Shown here piece after piece: positions 1-11,880 of a stretch of DNA of 64,000 nt; the first letter of the stretch is position 1; each line of letters opens with the position of its first letter. The notes beneath the pieces are model-generated. The model had not been told where the DNA came from and made no database searches. It was given only the letters and a program-made list of their open reading frames with translations. A program made the translations under genes and the position numbers. Where the stretch lies: NCBI GenBank assembly GCA_013397455.1, contig VYZB01000077.1, positions 1 through 64,000 of the forward strand, given 5' to 3'. This stretch comes from Crotophaga sulcirostris. Taxonomy: Eukaryota; Chordata; Aves; Cuculiformes; Crotophagidae.

Positions 1-189
1 GTTCACACCTCACACAGGTGTTTTTTGGATGGTCCTCAGGAATCACAAGCAGGCTCAGACATTCCTTACAGCCCTGGGTCTGGACGGCCGCATCCCTCAA
101 TAGAGGCACGGTTTGGGTAGCTACACTCCTGGTGGCAGAGCTTTTGCCACGCCTGGTCACCATTGCTACAGGGGAGTGGGAAACGCCAA

Positions 190-530
190 CCACCCCTACC
201 CGAGAGTGCCTGCTTGCCCCAACTGCCGCACACACCACCTCCCCTGCCACCCTGCTCGCCGCGCTCCGGGCGGGGGCGCTCCCAGGGAGGCGTTTAAATC
301 CCCCGCGGCTGCTTCAGGGACCGCCCCCTCACCACGCGGTCGGCCACGTGACAGCTGCCGCTTCCGGGGTTCCACAGAGAGCCGCCCTGCCGGGGCCTCT
401 CCTGAGCTTTGTCTTGCGCGGGGAACTCTCCCCCCGCTTGGATTGAGCACCCGGCTGCGGGTCTGACCGCTCCTGCCGCCGATCCGCGCCGAATCAATGT
501 AGTCGCCCCACTACCTGACTCAGTCCTGAC
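190..530. promoter_or_regulatory. CpG island, probable promoter of an unidentified transcript
   Basis: About 32 CpG dinucleotides fall in roughly 330 bases, in striking contrast to the CpG-poor surroundings. Near 344-367 a CACGTG E-box with flanking GTGAC is followed by an ETS-like CTTCCGG. GC-box-like runs occur near 268-278 and 320-328, and a weak TATA-like GTTTAAAT lies near 292. These are typical of vertebrate CpG-island promoters, which are often bidirectional. The direction cannot be fixed. On the minus strand a GTGAGG splice-donor-like site lies near 329-334, but no convincing coding frame with an ATG start joins it. It may drive a long noncoding RNA or the first exon of a gene lying to the left of the window. 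A CpG-rich repeat is an alternative. Confidence 0.55.
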
Positions 531-3500
531 ACAGGCACAACCATACCTCCCATGTCAGGTCCCTGTCAGCATCACATATACCGAAGCTTTTTATTTGCTC
601 TTTCTTCCTCTGCTAATGCCACTGTGGTTGTTCTTGGCACATAGCAGAACCGTGGGGATGCCAAAACATCAAAATGCGTCACTATCATCCTAGGATATGA
701 TAAATAAAGACCTGATGCCTATTTTTCTTTCTGTAAAGGACAGATAAATTCCACACTCCTGTGTAGCTCTGAGTAACTTTACAATCCATTTTCCCAGATT
801 GACTTAAATCTTAATTACTTTGGATAATCCAGTAGTTGAATGGTATTTATTACAATTATTTTCCCATTATACATTGTATAATGTTCAATGCAACAAATGT
901 AAGCACAGAAATCACAAAAATAAAATCAGTCATGCATTTTCTGAGTGTACTGTAAACCAATGCATTTTTGACACAGAAAGAGAAAAAAATGTCGCTGCAG
1001 ACAATCGCTATGGCACATTACAATAATATCTGTCTACTTCCTCTCTAAAACATAACAGAGCAACCCCAACCTTGTTGTCACACTCCAGGTCTTTACTTGT
1101 CTCCAAGTAAACTCAGAGAACTATTTGGATACAAAAAAAATCACAATGTGAAAAATTAGAATTAAAAACAGAAAGAGATATGAGAAATTAACATAAACAT
1201 GAAGTTAAAAATCACAGAACAAATTTAAAGATGCATATCGGAAGGGATAAGGGTTTACATAAGATTCGGGGAAGTTTCAGTGTGGAGACTGTAGTGAGAG
1301 TAGGAAGACTGAAAATTAGCTTTTATAAACCCCAAGACCTTTCCCAAAAAACAGGAGAATCTACACTGAGATCAGTGTAAGAGGTCTCACCCCAGCAAGC
1401 TATGCGAACTTAATAAAACTTTAGCAGCCTGGTATTGTATATTTGATCTGGTAAAGGTTGCCTTTATGATATTATTTTTGAAAAACAATTTCTGCCAGCA
1501 GAAATTGTTGTGTTTTCTAAAAAACAGGCAAACAAAAAAACTCCAACCTTTTACAAATCGGAAAACATTAACAGGCAAATACATATTGAGATCCTCAGGT
1601 GCTTGACATTTTTACCTACGGCTTGCTGAGATATTATCATTAGTGACAGTTTTGACTGTGTACAAAATGAACAAAAATTCAACTTGGACCTTAAAATTGG
1701 GTCCTGCTGTTTTATTTTTGCTAATCCATAGGAAACATGACATTGTTCCACTGGTTTTGCCATCAGTGGGAATTCTGTTTCATATTCTTCCTATCTGTGT
1801 CGGGTATGATGGGCTGCAAAATTTTAACATGTAAATAAAAAAAATGTTATTTTAATAGGCAAGGAACTCAAAGCTCTTCATTGATTTGTCCAGGACCATC
1901 TTACTGTACCTGCTTGCAGCATTCCTATGAAAGGTGCTTAATATGTATTTTTGACTTGCCAATACTTTTATTTTTTAATCGCATAGTTCATTAAAAAGAG
2001 CTATCTAGCAGAGATTTTTATGATCTACATTTATCTGGGAAAAAAAGGATGAGCAAGTGGTCCATTTAATACTGTTGAACTGAAACACCCACTTTAAAAA
2101 AACGAGCACTGTTGAATGCCAGACCTAAATTCATTAGTGTTTCAAAACCACAGCATTAAAGATTTTCGATATGTCATTTTTCAGTAATTTTTTCCACGTT
2201 TGCTACCTTCCATGTCAAAAAATGTCACCCCATACACATTGTGTTTGTCCTGCTTCTAGTTGCTAAACTGCACGCCCTGTATTATAGCTTCTTTTCACAG
2301 CTACTGGGAGTTGAGTAGATCCATTTCATGCAGTTTTGTAAAAGTAGTAAGACATCCCAGACAGGGTCTTCAGATGGTTCTAATCAGCATCACTCCAATG
2401 AGTTCAAGAGACTGTACTAATACAGACCAGCTGAGGATCTGGCCCCCTTTATGTTAGAAGAGAATGAAACCAATTTTTCTTGGTCTTTCTTTGGCTTTTT
2501 AAAATGTGAAAAAAGGATGATATTCACTCTGTGTGAAATTCATCACCCCTCAAAAGCAGCTCATGCCAGCCTGTACTCCAATGAAGTACATCTTAAGGAA
2601 TTTATATTCTTGCAGGAGAAGCTTGTTTTATTCTATATCCTAGTGAATCCCTTCACAAGTGTAGAAAGCTGTTCCAAAAAAGAAAAGCCAAAATTCCCAT
2701 GAGTTTTGATGGGGAGTTACAAAAACTTCAGTGCTGCCACTGCCATTTCCAAATTCATTCTTTAGCCTCATAAATATAGCAGACTGGAAGAAGTTTCCTT
2801 CTGCCAACTGAATGTAAAGCCACAGTAGGGTATGTCAGAGGGGTGAGTTTTGGTCAGACAGCTGCCAGTTTTGTCCTTGCTCGGAGCGGGTCATCAGCCA
2901 CGTGATAGCAGTAGTGTGTCCATGGACATAAGCCCCACTGTGGAGTGCAATGTATTCAGTATTACATTAAAAAGAGTCCCTTTTTCTGGATCAGAGGTAG
3001 TTCATGTCACATCACTTTGGATTGTAGGCAGAATAAAATTGCATTTGCGCATAACATACAAAGACACTTACCTAGTTATCCATGATCCTGCTGTGTTTTT
3101 ATTGAACCAAGAAGCAAGGTCCCAGCCCAATAAAACATTCAAGCCCCAGACTAATTTTCAGAATATAAGCAGTCAGTGAGGCTATATGCCTGCTTTCAGT
3201 GACGTGCATAATTAAGTACTTTGCTGGACCAGAGTCTCAAATCCTCATGCCCTGGTCATATTCCAGACTAAGTCACATCCACCACACTGCTTATTCTATG
3301 TAAGCGATTTGGGCAGGGCAGTCATTCTGCACAGCTGACTTTATTCTGGTAATTGTAAAAGAACCTCTATGCATCTCATCTGGAAACCTTTGCATGCGTA
3401 AGTTTCTATATTCAACTGGTAACGTAACATAGTGAGCATATGTGCAAGAAAGGGAAAAGACAAGTGGGTCTCACAGATGGTAGAACAATTTTGTTTCTTT

Positions 3501-6500
3501 TTAAGGAACTCAAAGAAAAGCTGCCAAGTTCCAGCCACAGAGCTGAAGTAGCTTTGTTTCTTACTGGGAAAAAAAGAAAAAATATATTGGACAGCTGTAA
3601 GTACAGTGGTCTGTCCTTTCCTGCCCATCCCTCCCTGTCCAGAACTGCTTTCTAACTTAAAACAATTAAAAGAGTCTCTCTGTTGATGTAGTTTCTCTCT
3701 TCTGGTTCCTCAATACCAAAATACAAAACCTCTACTAATTGCCACAGTGCAAATAAGTTTATTTGTGTTCACACAGCGCTAATGGCCAGTGGGAACAAGA
3801 CACGCTTATTAGCAAGTAATGCACTTACACCACAGTACAAGGATGCTGTACATGGGCAAGGTTGTTGTATATTAAACATGGGCCACTGATCTGTGGTTCT
3901 TTCTTCATCTCTACCCTGTTATTGGGGTATCTTTTCTCCATTGTTTGTTCTTCAAATTCCCTGCCCGTGCTGCTCCATGATAAACTAGTCTGTGTGTATT
4001 TCAAGTCTTTCAATGAAAATGAACAGGGCCATAGTAAGCGTCCTTATCAGCAGCAGTGCTTCAGCCCATCTCCACCTGCTTTCTTCAGATATACCAATGG
4101 GAATTTCTGTGTGAGTTGGTTGAGCAAATTTTGTTACTTAGGAAAATATATAGACTTCAGAGGAAGGAATTACGAAACAGAGGATGAAGAACAGAGAAGG
4201 TCAGCAGGAGACAAAATAAAAACATGAGGAGATCGGGAGAGGTAGTAGCAAGGAATAAGGAGCGGGATGGGGAGGCATGCTGAAAGGAAACTGCAAAGAA
4301 CTATTGATGGTCGTGGTCACCATCAGCACAAAAGTGTAAGACAGGGATAGGATAGATGCGGAGAGGACAAAGGTGTCCTCAGGACTGATGCAGTACGTTT
4401 GAAAAGCTGGGAAAAGATTGACACAACATTTTTGAAGAGCTCTTTTTGGAGAGAATGTTCATTTCAAATGGTAAGTTTGACATCTCTGCTGACAGCAAGA
4501 GAAAGATGCTCACCTCCTTTTCCTGGTATCAAAATCTAGTAATGGTCTACAAATGGAAAAGATTAGGAAGGCTGGCGTAACTCTATTATTGCTGCAACAG
4601 GGACATATTTGGCCATCACAGAACAGAACTGGCTGTGAGTCTCACAGATCAGCCTTCCTGGTGGTAGCTGAGTACTTGTCCCAGCTGAAATAAGGGCTAA
4701 AGAGGCATATGAACAGGAAAAGAAACAAACCAAAAGTTTAACTAAACAACTTAGTACATCAGGAAAAAAAAAAAAAAAAAAGGAAAGAGAGAGAAAGATC
4801 TTGGTTTGAGTTCAGGGTAAAAGTTCATGTGGTTTTTACTGTAACTGAGCCATTTCACACAAACCATCTGCAACTGTTCTAATGGTCCCCTTATACTTTA
4901 TCATTAAAATATCTTCAAGTGAGTCAAAATTTGATTTTTTTTCTTCAGGTAAATTGCATGATTTTGGACAAAAAATCTCTTAAATCTTTTCCCATCCATG
5001 CATTCCCATTTTTATAGCCAAAGGACCAAAGCTCTTGAATGGATGTTAAAGAGCTAGATTGACAAAGCAACTTAAGCACTAGTTAAGCACTCTAATACAT
5101 GTCCCCCCTGGTGGAGAGGATCATCAACCACAGGCTAAAAGTCGAAACTTCTTACATAATGAGTTATGTGCTTCCAGATAGTAGCGAACAGGCAGAGCAT
5201 GAAGGAAAATATCTCACAGAGCCAGCAAAAAATGCCAACCTGTTATGTAAATCAGGGAGAAGAAGGAAGTAAACCTCTCTCTTCCAGAATCTACAAGACT
5301 GTGCTAGCCACTGAGTATTGTATCAAAAAACTAGCAAACAAACAAACAAGAAAAAGGAAGTGATACTCACTGAGTCACTGTCACCACCACTGCCTATTTG
5401 ATGAAGAAGCCGGTAGCATTAAGTGTGTTGACACTGCACCCAGCATTTTGATTTTTTCAGGTCACAAAGGCCGAAGAACATCTAATCTGTGGATCCTCAA
5501 AGTACTTAACTGTGAGATAAACACCCTACTAATGATGGCACTCAAAGCTAAGGCCTTTCTGAGTACAGTTCATAAAATAAACATGAATGTAAGAAATGTG
5601 AATATTGAAGACAGTGGTGTCTACAGGCTGGATACTGCTCAAGAGGAATTTCAGAATTAGGACTTCGCACTTGGGCATCTACTGTGGGTGTTAGATTAAT
5701 TCAACTCCAGATCTTTGGGGGATTTAGCTCTGAGAACTCTATCCAGAGGCATTAAGTCAAGTAGAATAGTGTAAATACTCTTTCACATCAACACTATTCA
5801 TTTCTTTCGCAACTTCATTGTTAGCTGTCTGCTTTCTCCATGGTCTTTCTCAGCAGATGCAACTATGCACAAAGTCATACCCTGAGGTAGAAAAGCTGTC
5901 AGCTTCCAGAGAGTGCTTCTGCTTGTTGGCACTGACTGTACCAGAAGCTGTGCACGGAAACAGTACATTTTCCAAAGCTGGAAACATCTATTGCATGCAG
6001 ACAATTACCCCACAGTACCATCTATGCAAGTGTCCTTGGAAGAGAATTTATTTCTTTCTTTGTTGAGTCATTTGGTTTGATTGCCTGGAATCAACTGGAA
6101 AGTCCCATGTCTAATCCTATTTAATCTGGTAATTAGTAACTTAGCCTGAGAGCTTTCTATACTGCCAACAATTTGTTTCTGTATAGCCCAGCATTAGAAA
6201 CAACCCAGTACCCTAGGACTGAAGGGCCTTCAAGCTCCTACCAATGTAAGATCCAAAGAATCAAGTCAAACCTCCCTTTTCTTGGAGGTACTCTTTGTTT
6301 TGCCATTTTCATCTGCAAAGTTTGTGCATAGGTTCAATCAGAAACTTTAAAGGAAATTTTTATAATAGCATATTGAAGGCAAGACAGTAACTCAAATAGA
6401 AAAGATTAATTAGTAGGATAGCAAATTAAGCAAAGAATACCCAGTTATGGAAGAGAGGCTGAAGAGACCCAGACTGTAGAAGCATATGCAGACTGAGTGT

Positions 6501-9261
6501 GTTAATGTTACCATGAGTACAATATGATAGGCAGGATGGACCAAATCTATGGGTAGCTCTAAAAACCTGGGGATCTGATTCTTCTTTTTTAAATCAAATA
6601 CTAATACTAATAAAGCCAGTGATCTACACAGGTCTAAAATGAATGTGATGAAGAAAGAATCAGCCTTCAGAAGTGTAATTTAGATCTGAATTCGATGATG
6701 GAAAGGAAGCCAGTGAAGGTGAAACATTACAGAGGGGATATAATTCCTGAAGAAAAGAGCGGTTTAGCCACACCATTCTGGACGTTGTGTATGAGAACAG
6801 GCATTTAAATGAAGAAAGGAAAAAAGAAAATAAAATAGTCAAGAATACAAGAGACTAAAGTTTCAATAACAATTTCAGCTGAGGAATCTGGCACCTAGTT
6901 ACAATTTAGAGACTTATAATGTGTAAATATGGCAATTGTCATTTTCTGCACTAAATGTTGCTTTCAGTTTCATGATACTTTTCTTTGCCTTCTGCTGGTG
7001 GCCATGACTGCAGTTCCACCACAGCTCATTCCTTCAGCAGGAGATTTGCTCCTTTGTTTCCTCTTTCTCCACTTCCCCTTTAGGCTCCAAGGATCTTACA
7101 CCCCAAGTCCACCTGTACAGCCTCTGTGGGAATTTCTGTGGCAGAGGTAACTTCCTGGCTCACCCTGTGATCTGCCTCCCTGTGCCAGGACCAGCAGAGA
7201 AAGGAAAGGCTGCAGCACTTAGATGCATTTGAGGTCCTGCCAGAAGACATTCTCAATTCAGCTCCAACCTAATGTTGGCAAATCCTCTTTAGTCAGAGAA
7301 AGACTGTAAAAAAATTCCATCACCCCTCTCTCAGCATGAGTTTCGTATAGTTGCATCTCCAATGTTCTTCAAAATGAGTGTATATAAATAAAGTTCTCTG
7401 AAACTGGAATAATTTTGATCTTCTTTATGGACCTCCACCTGACACAGCCTTACCTGCTGTCACACAGTGGAAGCTTGGTTTTTATATAATAAAATAATCT
7501 GCCTTAAGTTAGTTTCCTTGAAAGGCGGCACTGCATGCATGACACCCCCAGCATGACATTACAGAAGGTCCTATATGAGAGATATGATGTCATAGGCAGC
7601 TTTTTACCATGAGTACCCAGATGAGTGAATTAAACTGTTCCTCTTATCTTGTCGTCATTGGTACCACCAATTTTCCTGTTCAATTAACCCATTAAACCTT
7701 CAATGACCTCCGTTATCATCTGCCACCAGTAGCAACATGCTGTTGGGATTTTTTTTGAGGGAAACATTATTGATGCTGGCAGTCATCTTTCAATGAGGAA
7801 AGATGTGAAGTTTCTACTGAAGTTCACAACACTAAATTGTGGGAGTCACCATCTAAATGCAGCCCAATTTCAAGACCCATGACACAATAAGCTAATGAAT
7901 CATAGGATGTTTCAGTGGGTGTTATTTAATGAAGTACATGAAATACAGAAACAGACTGAAGCAATTGTGAGAGAGACCAACAAAAAGGTCAAGCAAACAG
8001 CAAGGAAATTGCTAAAATTTTGGTCCTGGGAAAAAAAGGAAAGAAAGTGAGCACTTCTTGGGCAGGATGCTTTCAGGAAAGGCTGTTTGAAATTGCATTG
8101 AAAGAATCTGCCTTCTTTTGTTTAACTTAAATTATATTCCAGGATCAAGATGGTCGTGTACTTATGTGCCTGAAGATGTAGAATAACAGTGAAACACGAT
8201 GAAGACTATCCCTCCCCAGCCCTGAAACTATTGACTCTCTTGTGGATAAATGCATCACACAAGTCACCTTTGCTGTTACAAGCTCGAATTAAATATACAT
8301 TTTGTCAGAAGCCCTTCAAAATATCCCCATGTTCAAAGAGAGGTGAGTTGGGCAGTTTTTTGAGTGACCTGTTTTCTTTCAGTAAAAATCTTTTGGCAGG
8401 AAAGAAAACCTACCACAAATCTAACTTTTACCAAGATATTTTGGCTTTAGTCACTCTTTTAAAACAAAAAAATATTATCTGTGCTTTTCAGCTACCAGAA
8501 ATGAAGTTTTGGGAGGTAAAAATCTTTTTCTTGAGAAACTGAAAATGGTGAGACTAACCACGCATACTCCTAACCATTTGATTTGAAAGAAAAGAAAAAA
8601 TTGAGGTTGCTGCACCTATTCCTATAAGTAAAAATACAGTCAGGAATAGGCTGACTGTTTACCACTGGCATGGTTTTCCATTTCCTGTGCTTTGTACTTT
8701 CTGTATTTGACAGAAAATATATTTGAATAATAAATGCTACAAACAAGTAGAGTTCTTTTCTCTCATAAGACATTGTGAATCAGGAGTTAGTTCTTTCAAT
8801 TTATTCCATATTCCAGATTTGAACCAGTGAAAATCTGAGCAAAATTCGGCTGCATATCTCAGGTATGTCTTTATTTATGAAGGCAGAGGATAATGGTGAC
8901 ATAGAGGGGCTGGGAAATATCTGCAGGGAACTAGAGGTTGAGCCTCTTTCCCCTTTGCTTCCCCAGTCCCACCCCTGCTTCCAGCCAGCCTGACCTCTCT
9001 TGGGTGGGAGAAGAGGCAAGGGGATCTGCTGCCATAATATCTACCTCCACCAGGAGCAGGAGGATGGGTAGGGCTCTGGACCCAATATCTGAGTGCAGTC
9101 AGTTTTGCTGTGCTGAACACCTGAGCGATGCAGCCCTCCTGTCTACTCAGCACCTTGCAGCACTACTAGACTTTGCCTCTGTCCCCACCAACCTGGAGAT
9201 CATAAGTCTGCTTAGGAGACAGGAGAAGAAATGAAGAGAGGAGGACAGGACGAGAAACGTG
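531..9261. other. Intergenic DNA, no gene recognised
   Basis: This AT-rich stretch contains only short open frames without recognisable domains, conserved motifs or splice context. It holds an 18-base A run at 4764-4781. Two short segments, about 2340-2445 and 3205-3270, resemble wording seen in old reptile and bird interspersed repeats (phrases such as CCAGCTGAGGATCTGGCCC and TTTGCTGGACCAGAG). Their family cannot be named with confidence. Isolated AATAAA motifs, for example near 702-709 and 7386-7392, are expected by chance in DNA of this composition. Confidence 0.6.
4764..4781 (+). repeat. Poly-A run of 18
   Basis: There are eighteen uninterrupted A residues followed by an AGGAAAGAGAGAG purine tract. 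The upstream sequence is not a recognised retrocopy, so this may be a simple low-complexity run rather than a retroposon tail. Confidence 0.8.
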
Positions 9262-9640
9262 AGAGAGGTTGAGATTGGAAGGGCCCTGTGGAGGTCATCT
9301 GGTCCAGTCCCCTGCTGAAGCATGATCACTTAGAATTAGTATCCAAGCACTGTGTCCAGGTGGCTTTTGAATACTGCCAAGGATGGAGACTCCAAACTCC
9401 CCCTAGGCAATCTTGTATTAGTGTTTCCTCACCCTCACAGTGAAAATGTGTATCCTGATGTTCAGAGGGAATTCAGTGTAAGCCCACTGCCTCTTGTCTT
9501 GGCACTGGGCACCAGTGAAAGTAGTCTTGCTTTGTCTTCTTTAACCCTCCATGTATTTATATACATTGATGAAGATGTTAAACAAGCTTGGGTGCAGTAT
9601 TGACCCTTTGGATATACCACTAGTTACTGGTGACTGGGAG
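9262..9640 (-). mobile_element. CR1 LINE fragment, internally deleted
   Basis: The left end reads as the reverse complement of a CR1 3' terminus (GAGGTTGAGATTGGAAGGG, then GTCATCTGGTCCAGTCCCCTGC), so the element lies on the minus strand. The 9350-9475 part matches the usual CR1 3' region (CCAGGTGGCTTTTGAATACTGCC and CTCACCCTCACAGTGAA). From about 9570 the text corresponds to the reverse transcriptase part (GATGAAGATGTTAAACAAG). The several hundred bases that normally separate these two segments are missing, which implies an internal deletion. No intact protein remains. Confidence 0.85.
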
Positions 9641-11744
9641 GGTACACTACTAGTTAGTTACTTTTATTTGGAGACCCTTCCAATCCCAGCAACATGGAAG
9701 AGAAGAAAGTAACATGGAAAGAGTGTGCTCGTGCACCTTCTTTCCCACCTACCCCATATTCTGAGCACTAGTAGAGGGGAAGAAGACTGAGAAGCAGGGG
9801 GAGGCCAGTGAGAGCCATGCGAGCAGAAGAGCTAAAGCTGGAGAGCTGGCCTTAGAGCTGTAGATTAAGCAGGATGTACTATTAGGCAATTATTCCTATT
9901 GGCTTTGTTAATATTTTGCCCTAGTGTCACATTATGCAGTGACATCAGTAAAGTCGGTCTAGCTCACTAAACCATGATTGCACTCTGCATCATGCAACTT
10001 TATTACATAATTTGTGAGTAATAACTATGTTCTCTACAGCTGTTCTCACACTATTCAAAAATATAACCCCTTGACTGCTGCCGAATGTACTCATATTCCC
10101 ATGTCAAGCCAAGATGACACACACTAAACACCACAATGACGCATGGAAAGGTCTGGTACAGTGCTTCCTGTCTTTATGGCTGTAATAGAGGATTACGAAA
10201 CAGAGAAAATTATGTTCATTCCACTCCAAAACACTGACCTCCAGTGGCCAAACCAGATGTCATAAAATACAGCCTCTGCTTTAGGACAAACGTGTAACCC
10301 ATATGGCTGTTTTTCTTTCCAGTACTCTAAGCTGCAAGATGTAAATATTCCCATAAAATTGTTTAGGTAGATTTCCTCACTGATGTCTTACCTTACCCCC
10401 AGGGCCTGCCCCAAAGCCCGATCTTGGCCAGAGCACATCATACAACCCAGCATAGAGGTTTCTTTTGTTTACAAAGGGAACATTTGTAACCAACAGCTGA
10501 ACAAAATTGTTCACAAATTTTGCAGCATACGCTGCAGATAGAAAAGTAGATTTTCAAAGACACTAATGGTCTAAATTCCCACTAATTTTTTTTTTCTGTC
10601 CTGAAGGCACTCACCCAACTGTTTGAACTGCTTTGTCTCAAGAGTACTTGATGGTTACCAGATGAGTACAACTGGGACAGACCTGATTTTCTGTGATTTT
10701 TCCTACTGTCCCAGAAAAAGACTGAGTCCCTTAAAACAACAACATCCAAGAAGTAACTATGATGCTTTAAGCTGGGCACATGATAACGTTTAGCCAGCAA
10801 TTGTTACAACTGGGACAATGAGGTAGGGCTTGAATAAAACCCTAAATGTGCTCATGTGGCTTTAAACAACCCCAGCTTTAGTTCCCTGTATCACTATGAT
10901 GTGGTGGCTTAGCTCAGCCAGCACAGGGAAAATCTAGTGGGCTCCTCCCGTCACCTCATAAGCCAACAGAAGAGCTCACACTCAAGCCTTTCAAAACATG
11001 TCTCATGATTAAAGTCCCTCTTGGTTCCTGTAAACCCAGTACTTCCAAGGGCTCAAGCTGGGGCAACCAGCAGTGACCTGGTATGTGTTTCCTACAGGCA
11101 TGCAGCAAACCCAAGGCTAAGTTTCTAATCTAGGAAGCAATTATGTAATTGAAGAGTCTAAACTCCTTTAGGAATCTCCATTAAATTGAAAAAAATGATT
11201 AACTTTAAGTTTTTATATGATTTGGAACTTTCAAAAATGCAAATCTAGGCACATTAAATATTACCAAAAAATTAGTCTTTTTTGAATTTTTGTCACAAGC
11301 AGTGAACTGAAGTAGAAACGACGAAAAAACAGGGAAGATGTGTTACTGCTTATCTCATTTTATGTAATTAACATTGTCATAGGTAGATGGGAAGTTACAG
11401 TTCTCAGTCAACTAAAAAATGGTTTTCTACGCCTAGTTCTTAATTTTTTATACCAATACTAAAGTGGGAGGATATTTAGAAACAGTAGGTCTTTATTACA
11501 TGTAGCTGCAAGAGAGTGCTTACAGGCCTGATAACATCTAGACATTTAGAGTAATAAACTCTGAAGAATATTTCTGAGACACAAAAATCTCTATTTACTC
11601 TGACATACGTGTCCACAGCGCAGTAGAACGCAGTACAAAACCACCTAAGCACAAAGCCCTCTGTAGAGACAGTGACCCATAGTGGCAACTGGTACTCAGC
11701 ATCCCTGGACGTTCCAACCTTGCTTCCAGCTCACAGCAGGCTCA
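9641..11744. other. Intergenic DNA, no gene recognised
   Basis: No recognisable gene, RNA or repeat was found. The short frames present have no identifiable domains. Confidence 0.6.
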
Positions 11745-11880
11745 GTCATGGTTTGGATGAAACCATTCTTTGCCATGGTTTAGATGATGAGTTGGTGTTA
11801 GTGTTGGGTTATAGGCTGGACTCGATGATCTCAGAGGTCCTTTCCAACCTTGTGATACTGTGATACTGTGACTGTGTTGT
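11745..11880 (+). mobile_element. CR1 LINE 3' end fragment
   Basis: The segment reads in the order typical of a CR1 3' end: CCATGGTTTAGATGATG, then GTTGGTGTTAGTGTTGGG, then GGCTGGACTCGATGATCTC and AGAGGTCCTTTCCAACC. It finishes with a short tandem of GATACTGT units (11860-11877) in place of the common TTCTATGA microsatellite terminus. It is a 5'-truncated noncoding copy on the plus strand. Confidence 0.85.

Noticed and set aside
196..450. Arg/Gly-rich open frames over the CpG island on both strands
   Set aside because: GC-rich islands lack stop codons by composition. The frames have no domains, and the minus one would begin with GTG.
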